10,356 bases of DNA, from the NCBI GenBank assembly GCA_020558355.1, contig JAJCKG010000033.1, positions 1 through 10,356 on the forward strand, written 5' to 3'. Of the stretch, positions 1 to 6,613 are shown piece by piece. Origin of the DNA: a bacterium 210820-DFI.6.37 (GTDB taxonomy: Bacteria > Bacillota > Clostridia > Peptostreptococcales > Anaerovoracaceae). Position 1 is the first letter of the stretch. Each line of letters begins with the position of its first letter. The notes beneath the pieces were generated by a model that worked only from the letters and a program-made list of their open reading frames with translations, was not told where the DNA came from and ran no database searches. A program made the position numbers and the translations under genes.

Positions 1-65
1 CGACAGACGCTCAGATCGACGCTGGTCTGGAAATTTACGAAGCAGCAATCAAAGAGTGTTTATAA
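1..65 (+). CDS. 3' end of a probable class-III PLP aminotransferase (partial)
   Basis: Reading in the frame that starts at base 3, twenty codons lead to a TAA stop at 63-65. The peptide ends ...GLEIYEAAIKECL. A helix of the type 'I(D/E)xGLxIxxxAI' just before the stop is typical of the C-terminus of class-III pyridoxal-phosphate aminotransferases (the GABA, ornithine and omega-amino acid transaminase family). The catalytic lysine and PLP-binding region lie outside the window, so family assignment rests on this tail alone. It lies on the same strand as the permease that follows 167 bp later and may belong to the same catabolic cluster. Any other enzyme ending in an amphipathic helix could look similar. 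Confidence 0.5.
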   Translation, partial: TDAQIDAGLEIYEAAIKECL

Positions 66-90
66 TTTAGGTAGAGTTTAAATTTAATTA

Positions 91-109
91 AAATTGTCCG
101 CAACAATTT
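91..109. promoter_or_regulatory. Small perfect inverted repeat, possible operator or hairpin
   Basis: AAATTGT (91-97) and ACAATTT (103-109) are perfect reverse complements separated by five bases. The site lies in the AT-rich gap ahead of the first permease. It could be a dimeric regulator's binding site or a weak RNA stem. No clear -35/-10 pair is seen around it, so its role is inferred from position only. Confidence 0.3.
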
Positions 110-140
110 CAATAAAACGACCAACCTTTCATAAAAATAT

Positions 141-184
141 GGAAATAAATTTCCTCTTACTAAACGAGGAGGAAATTTATTTCC
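141..184 (+). promoter_or_regulatory. 16-bp perfect inverted repeat in the leader of the first permease
   Basis: Bases 141-156 (GGAAATAAATTTCCTC) are exactly complementary to 169-184, with a 12-base loop. The stem ends 36 bases before the Shine-Dalgarno site of the permease at 233. On the + strand it is not followed by a T-run, so it is not a textbook intrinsic terminator. A stem of this perfection between a probable aminotransferase and a strongly codon-biased permease could be an mRNA-stabilising or processing hairpin, an attenuator, or a protein-binding palindrome. The structure is seen directly; the function is inference. Confidence 0.55.
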
Positions 185-232
185 CGGAATTATTACTTTG
201 TATTTGAACAATTTGTAAAAGGAGAGAAAATT

Positions 233-1672
233 ATGAGCGAACAAAGACAGTCGCTGGAGAAGTCTCTTAACATGAAAGATGTACTTGCTCTGGCATTTGG
301 TACAATGATCGGATGGGGCTGGATCATGCTGGCCGGTTCCTGGGTAGCAAACGGTGGTGTAGTTGGAGCTATTCTGGCATTCGCGCTGGGCGGCGTTATG
401 GCGCTGTTTGTAGGTATGACTTACGCGGAGCTGACTCCGATGCTGCCTCTGGCAGGTGGAGAGCTGGTATTCTCATACAGAGCTATGGGATACAACGCTT
501 CCTGGTTTACAGGCTGGATGATTACACTGGCTTATCTGGGCGTAGCCGCGTGGGAAGGTCCTGCGCTTTCCAACGCGCTGGGTTTCCTCTTTGGAGGTCT
601 GCTGCCGGATCTGGGTGTCCTCTATACAATCCAGGGTTCTGAAGTTACAGGTATGTTCCTGCTGATCGGATGCGTAGGCGCTGTTGTTATGACTTTCATT
701 AACTACAGAGGCGCGAAGGCTTCCGCTGTATTCCAGACAACCGCGACAGTAGCTATGGCTATCGGTGGTGTCGCTTTCTTTATCGGCGGCGCTGTAAAAG
801 GTGACATCAGCAACATGGTGCCTTCCTTCACAGATGGAAATGGTCTGGTAGCTGTAATTCTGGCTGTACCGGCTATGTTCGTAGGATTTGACGTAATTCC
901 GCAGGCTGCTGAAGAAATGAACATGCCTCTGAATAAGATCGGTAAAGTAATGGTTATCGCGATCAGCATGGCCGCGGCATGGTACATGATCATGATCCTG
1001 GGCGTTGCTCTGTCCGGACCGCAGGCAATCAGAGACGGTTTTGTAAATGACCCGAATTCTGTTCCTGTAGCTGACCTGTTTGCGTACGCGCTGGGACATC
1101 CTGTATTCGGAAAACTGATGATCATCGCGGCAATGTGCGGTATCCTGACTTCCTGGAACGGATTCATCGTTGGAGCTTCCAGAGTTATCTTCTCCATGGC
1201 GAGAGCTCACATGCTTCCTGCGGTTTTCGGTAAAGTACATCCGAAATACGGCGCTCCGACTGCTGCTGTACTGCTGGTAGGTGTTATTACTGTACTGTCA
1301 CCGCTGCTTGGTAAGAGCGCGCTGGTATGGTTCGTAGACGCCGCGGCGTTTGGTACTGTAGTAGCTTACTTCATGGTATCCCTGTCCTTCCTGATCCTGA
1401 GACAGAAAGAGCCTGGACTGGAAAGACCGTTCAGAGTTAAAGGCGGTATGGTTGTTGGTATTATCGCGGTACTGGTTGCGTTATTCATGGCGTCCCTGTA
1501 TCTGCCGATTTACAGCCCGGCTCCTCTTACTCCGATCGAATGGGCTCTGGTTGGAGGCTGGATCATTCTTGGTATCATCCTGTTCATTGCTAACAAGTGC
1601 AGCGCGAACGGTAAAGCTTCCAAGGCTGAAGTTGAATACCAGATGTTCGGTGATGACTATAAGAGATTTTAG
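233..1672 (+). CDS. APC-superfamily amino acid/amine permease (first paralogue)
   Basis: A 479-residue, very hydrophobic protein with about twelve predicted membrane spans, the normal size for the amino acid-polyamine-organocation (APC, LeuT-fold) superfamily. The first span carries a glycine-rich stretch (GTMIGWGW, about residues 23-30), where APC carriers have the unwound, substrate-binding part of helix 1. The motif LPLAGGELVFSYRAMG (about 71-86) matches the conserved helix 2/3 region, and the TSWNGF motif lies around residue 306. It likely imports an amino acid or organic amine by proton or antiport coupling; the substrate cannot be read from sequence. The ATG is fixed by AAAGGAGAG at 218-226. 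Codon choice is more biased (GTA, GCT, CTG, AAC) than in the paralogue downstream, suggesting high expression. A terminator follows at 1706-1740. Confidence 0.9.
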   Translation: MSEQRQSLEKSLNMKDVLALAFGTMIGWGWIMLAGSWVANGGVVGAILAFALGGVMALFVGMTYAELTPMLPLAGGELVFSYRAMGYNASWFTGWMITLAYLGVAAWEGPALSNALGFLFGGLLPDLGVLYTIQGSEVTGMFLLIGCVGAVVMTFINYRGAKASAVFQTTATVAMAIGGVAFFIGGAVKGDISNMVPSFTDGNGLVAVILAVPAMFVGFDVIPQAAEEMNMPLNKIGKVMVIAISMAAAWYMIMILGVALSGPQAIRDGFVNDPNSVPVADLFAYALGHPVFGKLMIIAAMCGILTSWNGFIVGASRVIFSMARAHMLPAVFGKVHPKYGAPTAAVLLVGVITVLSPLLGKSALVWFVDAAAFGTVVAYFMVSLSFLILRQKEPGLERPFRVKGGMVVGIIAVLVALFMASLYLPIYSPAPLTPIEWALVGGWIILGIILFIANKCSANGKASKAEVEYQMFGDDYKRF

Positions 1673-1705
1673 TTTTGACTTTTAAATGAGTATAAACTTC
1701 TGTAT

Positions 1706-1747
1706 AATAAGGTGGCAGGGACAAGCTCTGCTGCCTTATTATTTTAG
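1706..1747 (+). terminator. Intrinsic terminator between the two permeases
   Basis: A 13-bp stem (1706-1718 with 1728-1740, including two G-T wobble pairs) has a nine-base loop and is followed by ATTTTAG, a short T-rich tail. It begins 34 bp after the stop of the first permease and ends 16 bp before the start of the second. It probably stops most transcripts after the first permease, with readthrough or a separate start supplying the second permease and the two-component genes. Confidence 0.7.
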
Positions 1748-1762
1748 AAAAAGGGGAATGAG

Positions 1763-3187
1763 ATGAAAGATGAACGCAACCGCTTGAGCAAGGTTCTTGG
1801 AAGAACGGATGTACTGGCCATCGGATTTGGTACGATGGTAGGATGGAGCTGGATCGTGCTGGCGACTACCTGGCTTACCCAGGCGGGATTTTGGGGAACA
1901 ATCAGCGCGTTTCTCATTGGCGGTCTGATTATTTTAGGCGTAGGGACTGTGTATGGAGAACTGACTTCAGCGCTGCCGCTGGCAGGCGGGGAGATCGTAT
2001 ACACCTATCGGGCAATGGGAGGTAAAGTTGCCTGGATCGTAGGATGGATTATGACCTTCGCTTATCTTGGCGTTGCGGCCTGGGAAGGAATCGCGCTTGC
2101 TACGGCGCTGGACTCGGTGCTTTCCATCGGACTGTATTTTCCTCTGTGGGAAATTGCCGGGTATACAGTTCATTTTTCATGGGCGCTGATCGGCATGCTG
2201 GGAGCTGTAGTCATATTGCTGCTCAATCTTTTTTCCAGCCGTCCGGCAGTGCTTTTTCAGGTTATGGCCACTGCCGCTGTAGTGCTCCTTGCGCTGATGA
2301 TTTTTTTCGGTGGAATTACCTTTGGAAACGCGAAAAATATAGGAGAGGGACTGCGCTCTCTGGATGGTTTTTTCTACGTGTTCCTAATGGTTCCCTCTAT
2401 GCTGATCGGTTTTAATGTAATTCCTCTGTCAGCGGAAGAGATGAATATTTCGTCCCGGGGAATCGGGAAAATGGTTCTGGTGTGTATCGCTTTCAGTATT
2501 ATATGGTACCTGGTGGTTATTACAGGACTGGCGTTATGCGCCCCGGTAGAAGTCTATATGTCGGGAACTGTTCCGGCAGCCGATGTGATTTCTTACGCTT
2601 ACAGCGATGACACCTTTGGAACAATTCTTATATTAGGCGGGATCCTGGGAATCCTGACCTCCTGGAATGGCTTTTTTATGGGAGCGACGAGGATGATATT
2701 CTCTATGGGACGGGCAAAAATGCTGCCTGAGCGTTTTGGACGTCTTCATCCCAAATATAATTCGCCATGGGCGGCAACGATTCTGGTAGGGGCGGTCTGC
2801 ATCGCGGCGCCGCTGCTGGGAAGGAACGCTCTGGTCTGGTTTGTGGATATCAGTTCTTTTTGTTCTTTATTTGCGTACTGCTGTGTTTGTATGTCCTTTG
2901 TTATTTTAAGGAAAAAGGAGCCGGAGCTGCACAGGCCCTTTAAGGTCCCTTTTGGAACTTGTCTTGGCGTATTGCTGACCTGTTTTTCCATTGTCTATTT
3001 TGTCATCTATATACAGGACGCGTTTGGGAATACAGCGGCCTTCAGCAGACTGATCCTGACTGGCATCTGGCTGCTGCTGGGCCTGGCGCTGGCGCTGAGA
3101 GCAAAAAGGGAATTTGGAAAAATAACGCTGCAGGAGCGGGAGCTTTTGATTTTTGGTGAAAAGCTGGCAAGGAGGGATCTGAAATGA
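1763..3187 (+). CDS. APC-superfamily amino acid/amine permease (second paralogue)
   Basis: A 474-residue, roughly twelve-span membrane protein that aligns with the preceding permease along its whole length. Shared blocks include GFGTMVGW versus AFGTMIGW, LPLAGGE, YRAMG, AYLGVAAWEG, the SAEEMN/QAAEEMN block, LTSWNGF and ALVWFVD. Both even end in a cytoplasmic tail with an FG(D/E) motif. It is therefore a tandem duplicate, now clearly diverged, and is most likely another amino acid or amine importer. The start at 1763 is supported by AAGGGG at 1751-1756, six bases upstream. Its stop overlaps the ATG of the histidine kinase (ATGA, 3184-3187), so the two are translationally coupled. That intimate link raises the possibility that this copy works with the sensor as well as, or instead of, bulk uptake; this is inference. 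Confidence 0.9.
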   Translation: MKDERNRLSKVLGRTDVLAIGFGTMVGWSWIVLATTWLTQAGFWGTISAFLIGGLIILGVGTVYGELTSALPLAGGEIVYTYRAMGGKVAWIVGWIMTFAYLGVAAWEGIALATALDSVLSIGLYFPLWEIAGYTVHFSWALIGMLGAVVILLLNLFSSRPAVLFQVMATAAVVLLALMIFFGGITFGNAKNIGEGLRSLDGFFYVFLMVPSMLIGFNVIPLSAEEMNISSRGIGKMVLVCIAFSIIWYLVVITGLALCAPVEVYMSGTVPAADVISYAYSDDTFGTILILGGILGILTSWNGFFMGATRMIFSMGRAKMLPERFGRLHPKYNSPWAATILVGAVCIAAPLLGRNALVWFVDISSFCSLFAYCCVCMSFVILRKKEPELHRPFKVPFGTCLGVLLTCFSIVYFVIYIQDAFGNTAAFSRLILTGIWLLLGLALALRAKREFGKITLQERELLIFGEKLARRDLK

Positions 3188-5166
3188 GACTGCGTAAAAA
3201 AGAATTTCTTTTTATCATCATACTGCTGATCTGTGTTCTGGCCATGCTGCTGTATTCAACGGCTTCCGATTCTTTTCGCATTATACATAAACAGGAGAGC
3301 GATTTAAACCTGAGTCATAGTGAACGCCAGTTTGCCGCAAAAAAGAAAACCGTGGTTCTACGGGTATCGGAAGAACTGCAATACCTGAACAACGGGTTTT
3401 TGAAGGAATACGCGCGTTCTATCCTGGAGCCCAGTGGCCTGGGGGTAGAGATCGTTGAGGGAGGAGAGAAAAAAGCCGACGCGGAGCTGGTGATTGTTGA
3501 TGATGATCTGCGGAAGGAAATCGATCGAATCCAGTTTACAACTCCCCTTATGCAGATCAATACGACTCTGTATCTAAGCGAAGGTTATGACGCTTCCAAA
3601 AAAAATATGACAGGCGTCTATCTGAAAGACACTTTTTCAGAAGAAGAAATAAAGACGCTTTCCTATAATGGCGTACCTATCCAGGTAAAGGAGGCGGCTT
3701 CTGTGAAAGAAGCTGTGGAGCTGGCGGAGCGGGAAAGCATGGACTGTATTCTGGGAAACCAGACAGCAATTGCCGCGGAGCTGGAGAAATTGGGGATCCA
3801 GCAGAAATACAAAGATATGTTCGCCAATTTCTATCAGCGAAATGTCTGTATTATGCTGCCGCAGGAAAGCTCGACCCTTTACAGTATTCTGAATCAGTGC
3901 GTACACAGCGCTGACCTGAGGCTTCTCGCGGGGCAGGCCCAGGAACGCTGGTATGGGATTGTGGAACCTTTTGTGCCGGAAGCCCGCTATAAAGACGCGG
4001 CAGCGCTTTTAATCATTGTATTTGCGGCGGTCCTGTGTACCTTTTTCTTCTACTATCAGTCAAATAAAAATCTGTACAATGAGCTTACAGAAAGGATGAA
4101 TCAGCTGATTGCCAGTAAGCAGGAGCTGCAGACGACCTTTAACGGCGTATCCTATTATATGGCGGAGCTGGAACCGAATGGTATCATTTTGGACATCAAT
4201 ACGGCGTTTCTTAATTATGTGAACCGGGAATGCGTGGGAAAATATATTGGAAGCGCTCTGGAGCTTACCAAGGAGCTTCAGCAGGATCTGGACGATATGC
4301 TGCGGCGTACTTGTGAGACAGGAAAAGGAACTTCCCGGGAGGTTTCTCTAAAGCGCCATATTCTGGAGCTGAATATTTTCCCTATCAAAAATCAAAAAGG
4401 GGAAGTGGAAAAGCTGTTATTTATGGCCAGTGATGTGACCGGGGTTCGAACGGCAGAGCGGCAGATGCTGCAGGACAATAAGATGATCGCGGTAGGTCAG
4501 CTGGCGGCAGGGGTAGCCCACGAGATCCGAAATCCGCTGGGTGTGATACGCAGCTACTGTTATGTATTAAAGAACATGAAGGACGAAGACTCACAGCGGC
4601 AGGCGGTTCAGGTGATTGAGAAGTCCGTTGATACCGCGGGAAATATTATCGACAATCTCTTGAATTTCTCGAAAATATCCAATAAAATCATAGAGGAAGT
4701 GTTCATAAAGGGACACGTCGATTCTGTAATCTCCATCAATCGGGGTATGATGAAGAAAAAGCAGATCGGGGTTCAGGTTCGGTGCGAAGAGGACTTTAAG
4801 GTTCGAATGGCCGTAGAATCCTTTGATATGATTTTTATTAATCTGATTTCTAACGCAATCGACGCAATGGATGAGAATGGACAGCTTACCATAGGAATTT
4901 ACCGGACAGAAGCGGAGTTTTATGTGGAAGTGACCGATACAGGGACCGGTATTGAACCGGATATTCTGGAGGAAATCTTCAATCCTTTCTTTACGACGAA
5001 AAGTACCATGGAAGGAAACGGACTGGGGCTTTATATTGTGTATAATGAAGTTCAGAAAATGAACGGAGAAATAAATGTAACAAGCAAAGTGGGGGCAGGG
5101 ACAACCTTTCAGGTGATTCTGCCGGTCAGAACGGAGGAAGAGATAAGTGAGCAAAGAGAACTTTAA
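3184..5166 (+). CDS. Membrane sensor histidine kinase with solute-binding-like sensor, PAS, HisKA and HATPase domains
   Basis: This 660-residue kinase starts with a membrane anchor (about residues 8-26). An extracytoplasmic domain (about 55-258) resembles a divergent family-3 solute-binding protein, the fold that binds amino acids in ABC importers and in BvgS/EvgS-type sensors. A second membrane span (about 272-291) leads to a short coiled coil and a PAS domain (about 312-425). The HisKA motif has the phosphoacceptor His446 (AAGVAHEIRNP). The ATPase domain has the N box (Asn557), G1 box DTGTGI (585-590), F box (NPFF, 600-603) and G2 box GNGLGL (611-616). It probably autophosphorylates on binding, or losing, an external ligand and passes phosphate to the regulator encoded next. 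AAGGAGG at 3169-3175 fixes the start, which overlaps the stop of the second permease. Kinase function is clear from the motifs; the solute-binding assignment is less certain. Confidence 0.92.
   Translation: MRLRKKEFLFIIILLICVLAMLLYSTASDSFRIIHKQESDLNLSHSERQFAAKKKTVVLRVSEELQYLNNGFLKEYARSILEPSGLGVEIVEGGEKKADAELVIVDDDLRKEIDRIQFTTPLMQINTTLYLSEGYDASKKNMTGVYLKDTFSEEEIKTLSYNGVPIQVKEAASVKEAVELAERESMDCILGNQTAIAAELEKLGIQQKYKDMFANFYQRNVCIMLPQESSTLYSILNQCVHSADLRLLAGQAQERWYGIVEPFVPEARYKDAAALLIIVFAAVLCTFFFYYQSNKNLYNELTERMNQLIASKQELQTTFNGVSYYMAELEPNGIILDINTAFLNYVNRECVGKYIGSALELTKELQQDLDDMLRRTCETGKGTSREVSLKRHILELNIFPIKNQKGEVEKLLFMASDVTGVRTAERQMLQDNKMIAVGQLAAGVAHEIRNPLGVIRSYCYVLKNMKDEDSQRQAVQVIEKSVDTAGNIIDNLLNFSKISNKIIEEVFIKGHVDSVISINRGMMKKKQIGVQVRCEEDFKVRMAVESFDMIFINLISNAIDAMDENGQLTIGIYRTEAEFYVEVTDTGTGIEPDILEEIFNPFFTTKSTMEGNGLGLYIVYNEVQKMNGEINVTSKVGAGTTFQVILPVRTEEEISEQREL
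5133..5149 (+). promoter_or_regulatory. Shine-Dalgarno and GTG start of the response regulator inside the kinase gene
   Basis: GGAGG at 5133-5137 lies nine bases before a GTG codon at 5147, within the last codons of the kinase. The choice of GTG over later starts is supported because the receiver domain needs residues close to this N-terminus (the acidic pair is at residues 12-13). Translation of the regulator should be coupled to that of the kinase. Confidence 0.75.
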
Positions 5167-6517
5167 TATTTTAGTAGTGGACGATGAAAAGGATTATTAC
5201 GATGTTCTGAAAATGATTCTCGCGGGAAAGGGATATAAAGTAGATACCTGTGAAAATGGGGCGGAAGCGATAAAAAAGCTGGAAAAGAAAGCCTTTGATC
5301 TGGTCATTACGGATCTGTGTATGCCGGTGATGGATGGAAGACAGCTGCTGGAAGAAATAAAAAAGAGAGAGATTGATACAGAAGTAATCATGCTGACCGC
5401 GCATGGAACCATTGAAAAAGCCGTAGACGCTATGAAAGCGGGGGCTTACTCCTACGTAACCAAAGGCCGGGACCCGGAAGAAATGTTCATGGAAATACGA
5501 AAGCTGAGAGACGCCAGAAAAATGCGCCGCAATAATGCGATTTTAAAGGAAAAGGTCAGCGGCAAGTTCATGCTGGAAAGCAAGAACCCAAAATATCGCC
5601 AGATGCTGGAACTGGCGGAAAGGGCCGCTCAGAGCGATTCTAATATTCTTATCCTGGGAGAGTCCGGAGCGGGAAAAGAGGTTCTGGCCTCCTTTATTCA
5701 CCAGAAAAGTATGCGAAAGGATGAGAACTTTATGGAGCTGAATTGTCAGGCTTTGTCCGAATCCATCCTGGAGTCTGAGCTTTTTGGACATGAAAAAGGC
5801 GCCTTCACTGGAGCGGATAAAAGGCGGATCGGTCTTTTTGAGGCTTCGAATGACGGGACCTTGTTTTTAGATGAAATCGGGGGAGTCTCCATTAATCTTC
5901 AGGCAAAGCTTTTGAAAGCCATTGAAAATAAGCAGATCTACAGACTGGGAAGCAGTACGCCCATCAATGTAGACTTCCGCCTGATTACAGCGACAAATCA
6001 TAATCTGCGTCAGGATATGGCAGATGGCTGTTTCCGGGACGACCTGTTCTACCGGATCAGTACAATTGTTCTGGAATTGCCGCCGCTGCGGGAACGTCCG
6101 GAGGACATCCCGCTCTTTATTGAATATTTCTTCCTGAAATATCAGAGAGAGATGAATAAAAAGATCACCGATATTGATCCGAGAGTTCAGGAACTGCTGA
6201 TCGGCTACAATTATCCTGGAAATGTACGGGAATTAAAGAATATTATTGAACGCCTGATTGTACTTTCTGAAAAGGGAGAGATACGGGAAGCCTACCTGCC
6301 ATCGGATGTTGTTAATAACCAGAACCAGCCGATTTACGTGCAGACGCAGGAAATCGACTACACGGTTTCTCTGAAGGAATATCGAAGCAAGGTAGAAAAG
6401 GAATATATTGTAGGCCTGCTTGAGCGATACCCGAAGGATATGAATAAGGTTGCGGAGATTCTGGATATTTCCAGACGGCAGCTGTTTAATAAGCTGGTAG
6501 AATACGATTTGAAGTAA
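5147..6517 (+). CDS. NtrC-family sigma-54-dependent response regulator
   Basis: The 456-residue protein has three domains in the usual order. The receiver (about 5-120) has the acidic pair Asp12/Asp13, phosphoacceptor Asp56 (ITDLCMP), Thr84 and Lys106. The AAA+ sigma-54 interaction domain (about 142-370) has Walker A GESGAGKE (171-178), the GAFTGA loop that contacts sigma-54 (218-223), Walker B LFLDEIG (239-245) and the arginine-containing stretches at 297 and 303. A Fis-type helix-turn-helix lies at about 431-455. All parts needed to activate sigma-54 promoters are present. The receiver's conserved lysine is followed by glycine (VTKG) rather than the usual proline. The gene overlaps the kinase by 20 bp, so the two form a cognate pair. 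Its targets may include the permeases, but no good sigma-54 promoter is visible here. Confidence 0.95.
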   Translation: MSKENFNILVVDDEKDYYDVLKMILAGKGYKVDTCENGAEAIKKLEKKAFDLVITDLCMPVMDGRQLLEEIKKREIDTEVIMLTAHGTIEKAVDAMKAGAYSYVTKGRDPEEMFMEIRKLRDARKMRRNNAILKEKVSGKFMLESKNPKYRQMLELAERAAQSDSNILILGESGAGKEVLASFIHQKSMRKDENFMELNCQALSESILESELFGHEKGAFTGADKRRIGLFEASNDGTLFLDEIGGVSINLQAKLLKAIENKQIYRLGSSTPINVDFRLITATNHNLRQDMADGCFRDDLFYRISTIVLELPPLRERPEDIPLFIEYFFLKYQREMNKKITDIDPRVQELLIGYNYPGNVRELKNIIERLIVLSEKGEIREAYLPSDVVNNQNQPIYVQTQEIDYTVSLKEYRSKVEKEYIVGLLERYPKDMNKVAEILDISRRQLFNKLVEYDLK

Positions 6518-6535
6518 TGGGTTTATCGTATTTAA

Positions 6536-6570
6536 GGCAGGCCGCTCAAAACTCAGAAAGCGGCCTTGCC
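6536..6570. terminator. Hairpin between convergent genes, probable bidirectional terminator
   Basis: GGCAGGCCGCT (6536-6546) pairs with AGCGGCCTTGCC (6559-6570), leaving one bulged base and a twelve-base loop. It sits between the stop of the response regulator and the stop of the oppositely oriented pseudouridine synthase. The stem is GC-rich, but T-runs on either side are weak, so termination is likely rather than certain. Confidence 0.55.
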
Positions 6571-6613
6571 AGAGAAAGCGCCTGTTTTTACAAAACTCAT
6601 GGGAATATCTCCT

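Noticed and set aside
61..66. Perfect TATAAT overlapping the stop of the upstream gene
   Set aside because: No -35 element at 16-18 bases and no extended -10 TGn; likely chance in AT-rich sequence.
473..1240. 255-aa minus-strand open frame inside the first permease
   Set aside because: Composition is non-protein-like, no ribosome binding site, and it lies wholly antisense to a clear permease.
1713..1727. Sigma-54 promoter look-alike beginning TGGCAGG upstream of the second permease
   Set aside because: The GC of the -12 element is one base too close to the GG, and the TTGC box is not matched; the bases are better explained as terminator stem.
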